Source: Bacteroidales bacterium
GTDB lineage: Bacteria; Bacteroidota; Bacteroidia; Bacteroidales; Muribaculaceae
Assembly (NCBI GenBank): GCA_900769345.1
Contig: CAAGGJ010000053.1
Location: 1 to 64,000, forward strand
Direction: 5' to 3'
Length of the DNA stretch: 64,000 nucleotides
In this document: piece after piece, positions 9,213-19,031 of the stretch
How the letters are laid out: each line of letters opens with the position of its first letter
Numbering within the stretch: the stretch's first letter is position 1
Position numbers and translations under genes: made by a program
The notes under the pieces: generated by a model
The model's database searches: none
Seen by the model: only the letters and a program-made list of their open reading frames with translations
Told to the model about the DNA's origin: nothing

Positions 9213-11240
9213 ATGAAAAAGTTAACATTATTGGTTTCATCATTGGCTTTATTATCATCAATTACAATGACTGCAAACGATAAAGGAAAAATCGGTGTTG
9301 ACAGAGCAAATCTCGATACGAGTGTAGCTCCGGGTGAAGATTTCTATCAGTATGCTACCGGTGGTTGGCAGAAGAACAATCCACTCGATCCACAGTATGC
9401 ACGCTTCGGAACATTCGACGAATTGGCTGAGAATAACCGTGCACAAATCAAGGATTTGATACAAAACCTTGATAAGACTAACCCCGCTAATGGAACTGTG
9501 GCTCAGAAGGTAAATGACCTCTACAAACTTGGTATGGACAGCGTTCGACTCAACAATGAAGGCGCTGCTCCTATCAAAGAAGAATTGGCTAATATCGCCG
9601 CAATGAAAAGATCCGACCTGCTGAGCACTATATATCACCTTCATAACAATGTGTCGTCTACACTTTTCGGATGCTTTGTTATGGCTGATTTGAAAGATAG
9701 CGATGTGAATATTTTGTATTTGGGTCAGGCAAGTCTGGGTATGGGCGACCGCGATTACTATCTTGAAAACGATGAAAACAGCACAAAAATCAGAAATGCT
9801 TATATCAATTACATCGAGACAGTGATGAAGCTTGCAGGTTATAAGCCCAAAGCAGCCAAGCAAGCAGCAAAAAATGTTATGAAAATAGAAACCGAGATAG
9901 CTAAGGTGACTATGACCCGTGAGGAAAGTCGTGATATCTCGAGAATGTATAATATCTACACCGTAGAGCAACTTCAAAATGAGTTCCCTTCGATAAAGTG
10001 GGAAGAATATTTTGCGGCACGCAATTTAAAGGGTGTGGACAAGGCATGTGTAACTGAACCTAAGGCTTTGGCTAAGGTTAGCGAACTAATGACTACCCTC
10101 AAGGATCAAGAACTAAAGGACTATATGGCATACGATGTGGTAACCACAGCAAGTTCTTATTTAAGTGATGATTTTGTAAATGCCAACTTCGAAATGTTCT
10201 CACATGTAATGTCGGGCAAGACAGTGCAAGAGCCACGCTGGAAACGCGCTTTGGGTACACCAAACAGCATCCTTGGCGAAGCAGTGGGCGAACTTTATGT
10301 AGAAAAATATTTCCCTGCAAGTTCTAAAGAAAAGATGCTGAAGTTGGTCAACAACTTGAAGGTGGCATTGGCAGAACACATAGCATCGCTCGACTGGATG
10401 AGCGATAAGACTAAGGTGAATGCTTTGGTGAAATTGAACAGTTTTACAGTTAAGATAGGCTATCCTGACAAGTGGAGAGATTATTCGGGAATACAAATTG
10501 ATCCCACGCAATCGTATTGGGAGAATGTGCGCCGAGCAAGAGCATTCGAGACAGCATATTCACTCTCGAAGTATGGCAAGCCGGTAGACCGCGATGAGTG
10601 GGGTATGACGCCACAAACCGTGAATGCATACTACAATCCTACGACCAACGAAATATGCTTCCCGGCAGGTATTCTTCAGGCTCCATATTTCAATCCTAAC
10701 GGCGACGATGCTTGCAACTACGGAGCAATAGGCGTGGTAATAGGTCACGAGATGACTCACGGATTTGATGACCAAGGTCGCAATTTCGACCAAAACGGCA
10801 ATATGGCTTCGTGGTGGACCGAAGAGGATGCTGAAAAGTTTAAGACAAAGACACAAGTGCTTGTAGAACAATTCAATAATGTTATCGTACTCGGTGATAC
10901 CCATGCCAACGGTCTGTATACTCTCGGCGAAAACATTGCCGACCAAGGTGGCTTGCGTGTGGCTTACACCGCATTCAAGAAGACCAAGCAAGGCAATTCC
11001 GGTGAAAAGATTGATGGATTTACCCCCGACCAGCGCTTTTATCTAAGTTATGCCAATGTATGGGCAGCCAACATTACCGATCAAGAAATATTGCGTCGCA
11101 CTAAAATCGATGTTCACTCACTTGGCAAATGGCGCGTTAACGCCACATTGCGTAACATACAGTCGTTCTACGATGCCTTCGGCGTCAAGAGCGGTGACAA
11201 GATGTATATTGCACCTGCCGATAGAGTTATAATTTGGTAA
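9213..11240 (+). CDS. M13 family zinc metallopeptidase (PepO/neprilysin-like)
   Basis: 675 residues with an N-terminal signal peptide (hydrophobic run LTLLVSSLALLSSITMTA), so it is secreted to the periplasm. The zinc motif HEMTH is at 512-516 and the third ligand lies in GENIADQGGL (Glu573). The NAYYNP motif near residue 470 and the C-terminal tryptophan are typical of the family. M13 peptidases cleave short peptides. It follows the ABC-F gene by 50 bp and is closed by a hairpin at 11271-11311. It belongs with the other envelope peptidases in this window (S9, M49, M3, S41). Confidence 0.95.
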   Translation: MKKLTLLVSSLALLSSITMTANDKGKIGVDRANLDTSVAPGEDFYQYATGGWQKNNPLDPQYARFGTFDELAENNRAQIKDLIQNLDKTNPANGTVAQKVNDLYKLGMDSVRLNNEGAAPIKEELANIAAMKRSDLLSTIYHLHNNVSSTLFGCFVMADLKDSDVNILYLGQASLGMGDRDYYLENDENSTKIRNAYINYIETVMKLAGYKPKAAKQAAKNVMKIETEIAKVTMTREESRDISRMYNIYTVEQLQNEFPSIKWEEYFAARNLKGVDKACVTEPKALAKVSELMTTLKDQELKDYMAYDVVTTASSYLSDDFVNANFEMFSHVMSGKTVQEPRWKRALGTPNSILGEAVGELYVEKYFPASSKEKMLKLVNNLKVALAEHIASLDWMSDKTKVNALVKLNSFTVKIGYPDKWRDYSGIQIDPTQSYWENVRRARAFETAYSLSKYGKPVDRDEWGMTPQTVNAYYNPTTNEICFPAGILQAPYFNPNGDDACNYGAIGVVIGHEMTHGFDDQGRNFDQNGNMASWWTEEDAEKFKTKTQVLVEQFNNVIVLGDTHANGLYTLGENIADQGGLRVAYTAFKKTKQGNSGEKIDGFTPDQRFYLSYANVWAANITDQEILRRTKIDVHSLGKWRVNATLRNIQSFYDAFGVKSGDKMYIAPADRVIIW

Positions 11241-11270
11241 AAGGATAACAATAATCGTAGAATATATAAT

Positions 11271-11311
11271 GCGGCGAGTGTCATTGTCGAAATAGACGAG
11301 ACACCCGCCGC
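11271..11311 (+). terminator. Hairpin terminator after M13 peptidase gene
   Basis: GCGGCGAGTGTC pairs with GACACCCGCCGC (11 of 12 pairs) around a 17-nt loop, followed by a short AATTTTA tract. It is GC-rich in an AT-rich gap. Confidence 0.75.
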
Positions 11312-11379
11312 AATTTTAGTGGCCTTGAAGCTGATTTTGGTGCTATTATGGTTAAATATGGCAAAAATGTTAATCTAAA

Positions 11380-11411
11380 TTTGTGAAACGCAACAAATAG
11401 TTGTAATTTTG
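11380..11411 (+). promoter_or_regulatory. Promoter of tig
   Basis: TTTG at 11380-11383, 20-bp spacer, TAATTTTG at 11404-11411. This is an exact match to the Bacteroidetes consensus, giving a leader of about 60 nt before the ATG at 11478. Confidence 0.85.
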
Positions 11412-11477
11412 CACCCGATTTGGTGTGAAATCACTATTTTATTGATAATTAATAACTAAATAATATATTCAAATACA

Positions 11478-12833
11478 ATGAATGTAAATTTCGAACAGTC
11501 GAATAACGTAAATGGCGTTATCACTATCACTATTGGCGAAGCAGATTACGCCGAAAAGGTAAAAAAGAATCTTAAACAAATAGGTCTCAAACACCCTGTT
11601 AAGGGTTTCCGTCCGGGCCACACTCCGATAGGTATTTTGAATAAGCTTTATGGAAAGCAAGTTCTTGCCGATGTGGTAAACGATGAAATAGGCGAACAAT
11701 TGACTAACTATATCCACGAAAACAAGTTGCAAGTACTTGGCGAACCAATGTTGTCGGATGACAGCAGCTTCGATATTGACAACAGCAAGGAATTTACATT
11801 CAAATTCAATGTGGGTCTTGCACCGGAATTCAATGTTGACTTGGCAAACGTGGAAATTCCTTACTACAGCATCGAAGTAGATGACGAAATGTTCGAACAG
11901 CAAAGCAAGTCGATGCGTATGCGTTTCGGCAAGCGCGAAGATGTAGAAGAAACTACACCCGAAGCACTCATTGCTGGTTCGTTGGTAGAGCTTAACGAAG
12001 ATGGCAGCGTTAAGGAAGGTGGTATTACAGTAGAACACACCTATGTAAGCCCACGCTTCTTCAAGAGCGAAGACGAAAAGGCAAAATTCGCCGGCAAGAA
12101 GTTGAATGAAGAAGTAGTGTTCAATCCATGGAACACCTGCGAAGGCAACCTTGGCGAACTTGGTGGCATGCTTAATGTGAAGCGTGAAGAAGCTGATGTA
12201 AAGAGCGACTTCAAGATGACTATTACAACCATCTCGGTAGATAAGGAAGCCGATTTGAACCAAGAGTTCTACGATATGGCATTCGGCAAGGACGTAGTTA
12301 AGAGCGAAGAAGAATATGTAGCAAAGGTAAAGGAAAGCATCAAGGCTTCGCTTGTAGGCGACAGCAATTATCGCTTCACTGTGGATGCACAAAATGCTAT
12401 TGTAAACCACATTGGCGAAATCGAATTGCCTGACGAATTCTTGAAGAAATTCTTCGTTATGAAGGACGAAAAGACTACAGCCGAAAAGATGGAAGAAGAA
12501 TATCCAAAGATGAGACCACAACTCATCTGGCAACTTGCCAAGGATAAGATAGCTGCCGATGGCGCTGTAAAGGTGGAAGAAGAAGACCTGCTCAACATAG
12601 CTAAGCTGATAGTAACTCAGCAGTTCTCGCAATATGGCATCTACAACGCACCGGCTGATGCGGTAGAACGCCAAGCTAAGGAAATTGTAAAGAACCCTGA
12701 GTATCGTCGCGACCTTGCAAACCGTGCAGTAGATGATAAGGTATTCGCTTACATCCGCGCTACTGCAAAAATTGCAGAGAAGGAAGTTTCGGTGAAGGAC
12801 TTTAATGCTCTTTTCGAAGCAGCAGCAGAGTAA
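11478..12833 (+). CDS. tig: Trigger factor
   Basis: 451 residues. Trigger factor is the ribosome-bound chaperone that meets nascent chains at the exit tunnel. The ribosome-binding signature is clear as GFRPGHTP at 43-50, followed by the PPIase-like region (about 150-250) and a long helical C-terminal chaperone domain. The middle domain is divergent, as in other Bacteroidetes, and whether it has prolyl isomerase activity is uncertain. It has its own promoter upstream and a hairpin downstream, and precedes clpP-clpX, the tig-clpP-clpX order common in bacteria. Confidence 0.95.
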   Translation: MNVNFEQSNNVNGVITITIGEADYAEKVKKNLKQIGLKHPVKGFRPGHTPIGILNKLYGKQVLADVVNDEIGEQLTNYIHENKLQVLGEPMLSDDSSFDIDNSKEFTFKFNVGLAPEFNVDLANVEIPYYSIEVDDEMFEQQSKSMRMRFGKREDVEETTPEALIAGSLVELNEDGSVKEGGITVEHTYVSPRFFKSEDEKAKFAGKKLNEEVVFNPWNTCEGNLGELGGMLNVKREEADVKSDFKMTITTISVDKEADLNQEFYDMAFGKDVVKSEEEYVAKVKESIKASLVGDSNYRFTVDAQNAIVNHIGEIELPDEFLKKFFVMKDEKTTAEKMEEEYPKMRPQLIWQLAKDKIAADGAVKVEEEDLLNIAKLIVTQQFSQYGIYNAPADAVERQAKEIVKNPEYRRDLANRAVDDKVFAYIRATAKIAEKEVSVKDFNALFEAAAE

Positions 12834-12857
12834 TCATAAGGAAATAACTGATATTTT

Positions 12858-12903
12858 ATGAGGTGATGTCACATCTATATTATGATATCACCTCATTTTT
12901 TTA
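12858..12903 (+). terminator. Intrinsic terminator after tig
   Basis: ATGAGGTGAT (12858-12867) pairs perfectly with ATCACCTCAT (12887-12896), followed by a run of seven T. Confidence 0.9.
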
Positions 12904-12921
12904 TGACTTTATTTGTAAAGC

Positions 12922-12952
12922 TTTGCGCTTTGGCATTTTTTTTGTATTTTTG
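12922..12952 (+). promoter_or_regulatory. Promoter of clpP-clpX
   Basis: TTTG at 12922-12925, 19-bp spacer, TATTTTTG at 12945-12952. The ATG at 12984 lies about 25 nt after the expected transcription start. Confidence 0.85.
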
Positions 12953-12983
12953 GAAATCGAAAAATACATAAAACGAACAATAT

Positions 12984-13661
12984 ATGAAAAATGACTTTAG
13001 AGATTATGCTGTAAAACATTTGGGTATGAACGGACTTGCCCTCGACCAGTATAACACTATCACAAGCAGTTACATCAATCCTACAATTATGGAGGAACGC
13101 CAACTCAATGTGGCGCAAATGGACGTTTTTTCTCGATTGATGATGGATCGAATCATATTTTTGGGTACACAAATTGATGATTATACAGCCAATGTGATAC
13201 AGGCACAGCTACTTTATCTTGATTCGGCTGACCCCGGCAAGGATGTGTCGATCTACATCAACTCGCCCGGAGGATCGGTGTATGCAGGTCTTGGCATCTA
13301 TGACACCATGCAGATAATCCAAAGCAATGTAGCTACTATCTGCACCGGTATGGCGGCATCGATGGCAGCTGTGCTGTTGGTGGCAGGAGAGAAGGGTAAG
13401 CGCTCGGCTTTGAAGCACTCTCGTGTAATGATTCACCAGCCATTGGGTGGTGTGCAGGGTCAAGCCAGTGATATCGAAATCACAGCTCGCGAAATATTGA
13501 AGTTGAAGGACGAACTTTACACTATTATCGCCGACCATTCGTGTCAGCCATTTGAGAAAGTGCAAAAGGACTCCGATCGCGACTATTGGATGACATCGGC
13601 AGAGGCATTGAACTATGGTATGATTGACCAAGTTCTCGAACGTTCAGATATTAAGAAATGA
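12984..13661 (+). CDS. clpP: ClpP, ATP-dependent protease proteolytic subunit
   Basis: 225 residues. The catalytic triad is visible: Ser126 in [10 protein letters not shown], His151 in MIHQPLGG, and an Asp in DSDRDYW near 200. ClpP forms the tetradecameric proteolytic chamber fed by ClpX. The N-terminal extension before the mature strand (about 30 residues) is longer than in E. coli. The stop codon overlaps the clpX start by 4 nt (ATGA), so translation is coupled. Confidence 0.97.
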   Translation: MKNDFRDYAVKHLGMNGLALDQYNTITSSYINPTIMEERQLNVAQMDVFSRLMMDRIIFLGTQIDDYTANVIQAQLLYLDSADPGKDVSIYINSPGGSVYAGLGIYDTMQIIQSNVATICTGMAASMAAVLLVAGEKGKRSALKHSRVMIHQPLGGVQGQASDIEITAREILKLKDELYTIIADHSCQPFEKVQKDSDRDYWMTSAEALNYGMIDQVLERSDIKK

Positions 13662-14905
13662 AAAAAAATAAGACGGAATTATATTGTAGCTTTTGCGGAC
13701 GTGCGGCGAGCGATGTGCGACTCTTGATTCCCGGTCAGGGAGGGTGTATATGCAACGACTGCGTGGAGCAAGCCGGCGAAATAGTGAAAGAATATCTTCA
13801 CGACGAGCAAAAACGCAATATTGCTAAAGCAAACGACTCGATAAAGGACATACCTACTCCTCAAGAGATTAAAGAATATATCGACCAATATGTGATAGGT
13901 CAGGACGATGCGAAGAAGTATTTGTCGGTAGCGGTGTATAACCATTATAAGCGACTTACCCAAACCATCGATGCCGATGATGTGGAAATAGAAAAATCCA
14001 ACATCATCATCGTGGGTCCTACCGGAACCGGAAAAACGCTCTTGGCAAAAACCATAGCGCGTTTGCTGCAAGTGCCATTTGCAATAGTTGATGCTACGGT
14101 TCTCACCGAGGCAGGTTATGTGGGCGAAGACATCGAGAGCCTGCTTGTGCGACTGCTTCAGGCTTGTGACTATAATGTGGAACTTGCTCAGAAGGGTATT
14201 GTGTTTATCGACGAGATAGATAAGATAGCTCGAAAGAGCGACAATCCGTCGATTACTCGCGACGTAAGTGGCGAAGGTGTTCAGCAAGGTTTATTGAAGC
14301 TGCTCGAAGGGTCGGTGGTAAATGTGCCGCCACAAGGTGGACGCAAGCACCCCGAGCAAAAGATGATTCCGGTCGACACCAAAAACATATTATTTATATG
14401 TGGTGGCGCATTTGAGGGTATTGAACGCAAGATAGCCCTTCGCCTTAACACCCATGTGGTAGGATATGGTACAAGCACCGAGCGTAGCAAGGTGGATAGA
14501 GAAAAGCTCTTGCACTATGTGGCACCACAAGACCTCAAGTCGTATGGCTTAATCCCGGAAATTGTAGGTCGTTTGCCAATTTTGACCAATCTTGAACCAC
14601 TCGATCGCGATGCATTGCGCAAGATTCTCACCGAACCCAAGAATGCCATTACCAAGCAATATATAAAATTGTTCAAGATGGATGGGGTGGAACTTGTGTT
14701 TGCCGACGAAACTCTCGATTTCATTGTAGACAAAGCAATAGAGTATAAACTTGGAGCTCGAGGCTTGCGTTCGATAGTGGAAACGATAATGATAGATGCC
14801 ATGTATGAGGTGCCGTCGAGTAGGAAAAAGAAATTTGTGGTGAAGCGAGATTATGCCGAACAGCAATTAAAAAAGGCAAATTTCGAGGCATTTAATCAAA
14901 TATAA
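13658..14905 (+). CDS. clpX: ClpX, unfoldase subunit of ClpXP
   Basis: 415 residues. The N-terminal zinc finger is Cys10, Cys13, Cys32 and Cys35. The AAA+ domain has Walker A GPTGTGKT at 120-127, Walker B VFIDEIDK, the pore-loop region and the C-terminal small domain with GARGLRS. ClpX recognises degrons including SsrA tags (SmpB is encoded at 39764), unfolds substrates and passes them to ClpP. It is translationally coupled to clpP and followed by a strong terminator. Confidence 0.97.
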   Translation: MKKNKTELYCSFCGRAASDVRLLIPGQGGCICNDCVEQAGEIVKEYLHDEQKRNIAKANDSIKDIPTPQEIKEYIDQYVIGQDDAKKYLSVAVYNHYKRLTQTIDADDVEIEKSNIIIVGPTGTGKTLLAKTIARLLQVPFAIVDATVLTEAGYVGEDIESLLVRLLQACDYNVELAQKGIVFIDEIDKIARKSDNPSITRDVSGEGVQQGLLKLLEGSVVNVPPQGGRKHPEQKMIPVDTKNILFICGGAFEGIERKIALRLNTHVVGYGTSTERSKVDREKLLHYVAPQDLKSYGLIPEIVGRLPILTNLEPLDRDALRKILTEPKNAITKQYIKLFKMDGVELVFADETLDFIVDKAIEYKLGARGLRSIVETIMIDAMYEVPSSRKKKFVVKRDYAEQQLKKANFEAFNQI

Positions 14906-14911
14906 AATTTT

Positions 14912-14950
14912 AAGGCTCAAAAAACTTGCATTTTTTGAGCCTTTATTTTA
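14912..14950 (+). terminator. Intrinsic terminator after clpX
   Basis: AAGGCTCAAAAAA (14912-14924) pairs perfectly with TTTTTTGAGCCTT (14931-14943), a 13-bp stem with a 6-nt loop and T-rich tail. The recQ promoter overlaps it. Confidence 0.9.
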
Positions 14951-14956
14951 TATTTG
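14926..14956 (+). promoter_or_regulatory. Candidate promoter of recQ, overlapping the clpX terminator
   Basis: TTG at 14926-14928 in the terminator loop, 20-bp spacer, TATATTTG at 14949-14956. Transcription would start near 14963, which favours the recQ ATG at 14993 over a TTG at 14954. Confidence 0.6.
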
Positions 14957-14992
14957 TATAACGAAATCGAAAGAACCAATCAATTATTAACC

Positions 14993-17164
14993 ATGGCCAA
15001 CAACAAGCAACTCGTCGCAGAATTGAAGAAGCACTTCGGATTCGATTCCTTCAAGGGTAATCAAGAGGCGATTATAGAAAACTTAATCGCTGAAAGGGAT
15101 ACCTTTGTGCTTATGCCTACGGGTGGTGGTAAGTCGTTGTGCTATCAACTTCCGTCGTTAATGATGGAAGGAACGGCCATAGTAATCTCTCCGCTAATTG
15201 CATTGATGAAAAATCAGGTCGACGCTATGAGAAATTATAGTGAAGACGACGGCGTGGCACATTTTCTGAATTCTTCGTTGACACGCGAAGCAGTGCTTGA
15301 GGTGAAAGAGGATGTGCGCCGAGGCAAAACGAAATTGCTGTATGTAGCACCCGAATCGCTTACAAAAGAGGAAAACATAGAGTTCCTAAAAACGGTGAAG
15401 ATATCGTTTTATGCAGTGGACGAAGCACATTGCATCTCGGAATGGGGTCACGACTTCCGCCCTGAATATCGAAACATACGACCGAAGATTATGGAAATAG
15501 GTGTGCGCCCGGTGATAGCGCTCACCGCTACTGCAACGCCAAAAGTACAACACGACATCCAGAAGAGTTTGGGAATGACCGATGTGACTGTATTCAAGTC
15601 GTCGTTCAACCGACCAAACCTGTACTATGAGGTGCGTCCAAAGACCAAGGACGTGGATAAGGACATAATACGATATATAAAGGCACGTCCGGGCAAGTCG
15701 GGTATCATATATTGCCTAAGTCGCAAGAAAGTGGAAGAGCTTGCCGAAACATTGTGCGTAAACGATATCAAGGCGTTGCCTTATCATGCCGGAATGGAGA
15801 GCACTAAGCGTACCGAGAATCAAGATGCCTTTTTGCTTGAGAATGTGGATGTGATAGTGGCAACAATAGCATTCGGAATGGGCATTGATAAACCGGATGT
15901 TCGATTTGTGATACATTATGATATACCCAAGAGTCTTGAAGGCTATTATCAGGAAACCGGTAGAGCAGGCCGAGATGGTGGCGAAGGCGAGTGTATTACA
16001 TTCTACACTAAGAGTGATTTGAAGAAGCTTGAAAAGTTTATGCAGAGCAAACCTGCCAATGAGCAGGAGATAGGCAAGCAATTACTTGCCGAGACAGCAG
16101 CTTATGCCGAATCGTCGGTATGCCGTCGCAAAACGCTTCTCCACTATTTTGGTGAAGAATACACTCAGTCAGACTGTGGGAACTGCGATAATTGTCGACA
16201 TCCCAAGGTGCGAGTGGAAGCAAAGGATGAGCTTTGTGCCGTGCTTGAGGCTATTTTGGCTTTAAAAGAAAAACGCAAGACCGAATACGTAACAAAACTC
16301 TTGCTTGGTAAGCCTCTCGAAGATGTGAAGGACGAAGACCTGGAATTGTATGGTTCGGAATCGAGCGCAGAGCCTAAGTTTATACATTCGGTAATCAATC
16401 AAGGCGTTATTGAGGGCTATATCGAAAAAGGTATCGAGAATTACGGCTTGTTAAAGGTTACACCTAAGGGTAAAGAATATTTGAAACATCCTGTGTCGTT
16501 TAAAGTGGCAGAAGACCGTGATTTTTCTGATACCGACACCGATAGTGAAAGCAAATCGGGAGGAGCCAATTCGCTTGACCCTGAACTTTATGCAATGCTG
16601 AGTGACTTGCGCAAGAAAGTGGCTAAGAAAAACAATCTGCCACCTTATGTGGTGTTCCAGGACAATTCGCTCGAAGCGATGGCTACCACATACCCCATCA
16701 CCATGGAGGAACTGCAAAATATTCCGGGTGTAGGAGAGGGCAAAGCCCATCGATATGGCAAGGAATTTATAGAACTTATATCTCACCATGTGGAGGAAAA
16801 CGAAATAGAGCGCCCACTTGACTTCAGAGTGAAAACTGTGGCCAAACGAAGCGTGAAGAAGGTGGACATAATAAGAGGTATCGATAAGCAGATACAGCTC
16901 GATGCTCTTGCCGACTCATTGCTGCTCTCTTTCAGTGAATTGGTGGACGAAATAGAGTCGATAGTATATTCGGGCACACGAATCAACATCGATTATTATT
17001 TGAACGAAATTATCGATGAAGATGATATTAACGAACTTGCAGAATATTTCAGAGAATGTGACACCGACGACCTCAATGATGCATTTAAAGAATGGGGTGA
17101 TGTGTTCTCGGAAGATGAAATACGACTTGTTCACCTGAAGTTTATGAGTGAACACGGAAACTAA
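14993..17164 (+). CDS. recQ: RecQ family ATP-dependent DNA helicase
   Basis: 723 residues from ATG 14993. An upstream in-frame TTG is unlikely because it falls inside the promoter. Superfamily 2 3'-5' helicase with Walker A PTGGGKS at 42-48, DEAH at 143-146, and motif VI around YYQETGRAGRDG. The zinc-binding RQC region shows Cys in SSVCRRKT and CGNCDNC around residues 380-405. An HRDC domain follows (LDPELYAMLSDLRKKVA, about 535-605), then a C-terminal extension of roughly 115 residues beyond the HRDC, which is longer than E. coli RecQ. It acts in recombination and replication fork repair. Confidence 0.96.
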   Translation: MANNKQLVAELKKHFGFDSFKGNQEAIIENLIAERDTFVLMPTGGGKSLCYQLPSLMMEGTAIVISPLIALMKNQVDAMRNYSEDDGVAHFLNSSLTREAVLEVKEDVRRGKTKLLYVAPESLTKEENIEFLKTVKISFYAVDEAHCISEWGHDFRPEYRNIRPKIMEIGVRPVIALTATATPKVQHDIQKSLGMTDVTVFKSSFNRPNLYYEVRPKTKDVDKDIIRYIKARPGKSGIIYCLSRKKVEELAETLCVNDIKALPYHAGMESTKRTENQDAFLLENVDVIVATIAFGMGIDKPDVRFVIHYDIPKSLEGYYQETGRAGRDGGEGECITFYTKSDLKKLEKFMQSKPANEQEIGKQLLAETAAYAESSVCRRKTLLHYFGEEYTQSDCGNCDNCRHPKVRVEAKDELCAVLEAILALKEKRKTEYVTKLLLGKPLEDVKDEDLELYGSESSAEPKFIHSVINQGVIEGYIEKGIENYGLLKVTPKGKEYLKHPVSFKVAEDRDFSDTDTDSESKSGGANSLDPELYAMLSDLRKKVAKKNNLPPYVVFQDNSLEAMATTYPITMEELQNIPGVGEGKAHRYGKEFIELISHHVEENEIERPLDFRVKTVAKRSVKKVDIIRGIDKQIQLDALADSLLLSFSELVDEIESIVYSGTRINIDYYLNEIIDEDDINELAEYFRECDTDDLNDAFKEWGDVFSEDEIRLVHLKFMSEHGN

Positions 17165-17171
17165 TGTTATA

Positions 17172-17207
17172 AAGTCTTGTCGGGCAAAGGTCCGGCGAGA
17201 CTTTTTT
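17172..17207 (+). terminator. Intrinsic terminator after recQ
   Basis: A 12-bp stem, AAGTCTTGTCGG with CCGGCGAGACTT (two G-T pairs), has an 8-nt loop and ends in TTTTTT. Confidence 0.9.
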
Positions 17208-17263
17208 GCGCAAAAAAAGACATTAAAAAACGAAAATATCATAAATTATTCGTGAAAAGTTTG

Positions 17264-17271
17264 TAATTTTG
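17264..17271 (+). promoter_or_regulatory. Candidate -7 box of guaB promoter
   Basis: TAATTTTG matches the -7 consensus. The -33 region is not recognisable. It would give an unusually long leader of about 105 nt. Confidence 0.55.
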
Positions 17272-17293
17272 TGCGCAATAAAAGAAATAGCAC

Positions 17294-17339
17294 TCTCAAG
17301 TGGGGGACGAGACACCTGCCGGGGAGCAATGATTTGAGA
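17294..17339 (+). promoter_or_regulatory. Possible structured leader of guaB
   Basis: TCTCAA (17294-17299) and TTGAGA (17334-17339) can close a stem around a G-rich interior containing TGGGGGACGAGACACC and CCGGGGAGC, in which GTG/CAC can form a small inner stem. A later CGTCAGGC (17363-17370) sits near the start codon and shares CAGG with the CCTG in the loop, so a long-range pairing is conceivable. I do not recognise it as a known riboswitch class; it does not look like the purine riboswitch. Confidence 0.35.
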
Positions 17340-17386
17340 AGAATATTAATAATTAATAACGCCGTCAGGCAAAACAATTCTATTAT

Positions 17387-18859
17387 ATGTCTTTTATTGA
17401 AGATCGCGTAAAAATGGAAGGTGTAACCTTCGATGATGTACTTCTTATTCCAGCATATTCAGAGGTACTACCAAATCAAGTAAACTTAACCACCAAATTT
17501 TCTCGCAACATTACACTCAACGTGCCATTGATTTCGGCAGCTATGGACACTGTGACTGAGTCGCAGATGGCTATTGCCATAGCACGCGAAGGCGGTATCG
17601 GCGTAATCCACAAGAATATGTCGATAGAGGAACAAGCACGTCAAGTGCATGCGGTGAAGCGTGCCGAGAATGGTATGATTTACGATCCGGTCACCATTAA
17701 GCGAGGCTCAACAGTGCAAGATGCGCTGAATATGATGCACGAATATAAGATAGGTGGCATACCTGTGGTAGATGATGACAGAAATTTGGTGGGCATCGTT
17801 ACAAATCGTGACTTGCGTTTTGAACGTGATTTGACTAAGGTTATTGATGAGGTGATGACTAAAGAAAATTTGGTAGTTACCAGTCAATCGACCAATCTCG
17901 AAGAGGCAGCCGACATTCTGCAAAATCATAAGATTGAGAAATTGCCAGTTGTCGACAAAAACGGCAAGTTGGTGGGTCTTGTAACTTATAAAGACATAAC
18001 AAAAGCAAAGGATAAGCCAAATGCAGCTAAGGATGCGCTCGGTCGCTTGCGCGTAGCAGCCGGAATAGGCGTCACCAAGGACTCGATGGAGCGTGCACGT
18101 GCTCTCGTGGAAGCAGGTGTGGATGCATTGGTGATAGATACAGCTCACGGACACACCAAGGGCGTGGTGGAAGTGCTTCGCAATGTGAAAGCAGCATTCC
18201 CACAAGTAGATGTAGTGGTGGGTAATATAGCTACAGGCGAAGCTGCAAAATACTTGGTCGAAAATGGTGCCGATGGCGTAAAGGTAGGTATCGGACCGGG
18301 ATCTATTTGCACTACTCGCATTATTGCCGGTATCGGTGTTCCACAGTTGTCGGCCGTATATGATGTGGCAAAGGCCCTCGAAGGAACAGGAGTACCCCTG
18401 ATTGCCGATGGTGGTATTCGCTATTCGGGTGATATAGTTAAGGCATTGGCAGCCGGTGCATACTCGGTGATGTTGGGCGGAATGTTTGCCGGTGTAGAAG
18501 AATCGCCGGGTGAAACAATTATTTTCAATGGCCGTAAATTCAAGACATATCGCGGTATGGGCTCTCTCGAAGCTATGGAAAAGGGTAGCAAGGATCGCTA
18601 TTTCCAGGGCAATGTTTCCGATAACAAGAAACTCGTGCCGGAAGGTATTGCAGCACGCGTGCCATATAAGGGAACGCTCTATGAGGTGGCATATCAGATG
18701 CTTGGCGGTCTTCGCGCAGGTATGGGTTATTGTGGCGCGCCTACTATCGAGGCATTGCACCACGCACAATTTGTGAAGATAACCAATGCCGGTATGCAAG
18801 AAAGTCACCCCCACGATGTGGCTATTACGAGCGAGGCACCAAACTATAGTCGCAACTGA
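17387..18859 (+). CDS. guaB: IMP dehydrogenase
   Basis: 490 residues. Catalyses NAD-dependent IMP to XMP, the committed step of GMP synthesis. The TIM barrel is interrupted by two CBS domains (about 95-205). The catalytic Cys308 lies in GIGPGSICTTR, and the flap/IMP-binding segments DGGIRYSGD and GGMFAGVEESPG follow. The leader is about 105 nt and may be structured, and the 3' flank carries an unusual long-loop inverted repeat. Both suggest RNA-level control but neither is proven. Confidence 0.97.
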   Translation: MSFIEDRVKMEGVTFDDVLLIPAYSEVLPNQVNLTTKFSRNITLNVPLISAAMDTVTESQMAIAIAREGGIGVIHKNMSIEEQARQVHAVKRAENGMIYDPVTIKRGSTVQDALNMMHEYKIGGIPVVDDDRNLVGIVTNRDLRFERDLTKVIDEVMTKENLVVTSQSTNLEEAADILQNHKIEKLPVVDKNGKLVGLVTYKDITKAKDKPNAAKDALGRLRVAAGIGVTKDSMERARALVEAGVDALVIDTAHGHTKGVVEVLRNVKAAFPQVDVVVGNIATGEAAKYLVENGADGVKVGIGPGSICTTRIIAGIGVPQLSAVYDVAKALEGTGVPLIADGGIRYSGDIVKALAAGAYSVMLGGMFAGVEESPGETIIFNGRKFKTYRGMGSLEAMEKGSKDRYFQGNVSDNKKLVPEGIAARVPYKGTLYEVAYQMLGGLRAGMGYCGAPTIEALHHAQFVKITNAGMQESHPHDVAITSEAPNYSRN

Positions 18860-18898
18860 TAAATTATAGTTAAAGAATTCAATTCTACCATTAAATAA

Positions 18899-18982
18899 AT
18901 ACGATTCCGCAATAATTTCGGTCGTTAATGTCAGTGCACCACGGGCAGATAACAAGAAAAGTTGCGGAATCGTATAATTTTT
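18899..18982 (+). terminator. Long-loop inverted repeat after guaB, with T-rich tail
   Basis: ATACGATTCCGCAA (18899-18912) is a perfect 14-bp complement of TTGCGGAATCGTAT (18962-18975), followed by AATTTTT. The loop is 49 nt, much longer than in the other terminators here, and contains GTGCACCACGGGC. It may be the guaB terminator, a structured 3' RNA, or the leader of the parvulin gene whose ATG lies 50 bp on. Confidence 0.6.
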
Positions 18983-19031
18983 GCACTTAATTTTCGTTAG
19001 AATAAAGAATATCAAAATATCTAACAAAACG

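Noticed and set aside
11469..12674. A 401-codon open frame opposite trigger factor
   Set aside because: It is a shadow of tig, with no promoter and low-complexity hydrophobic translation.
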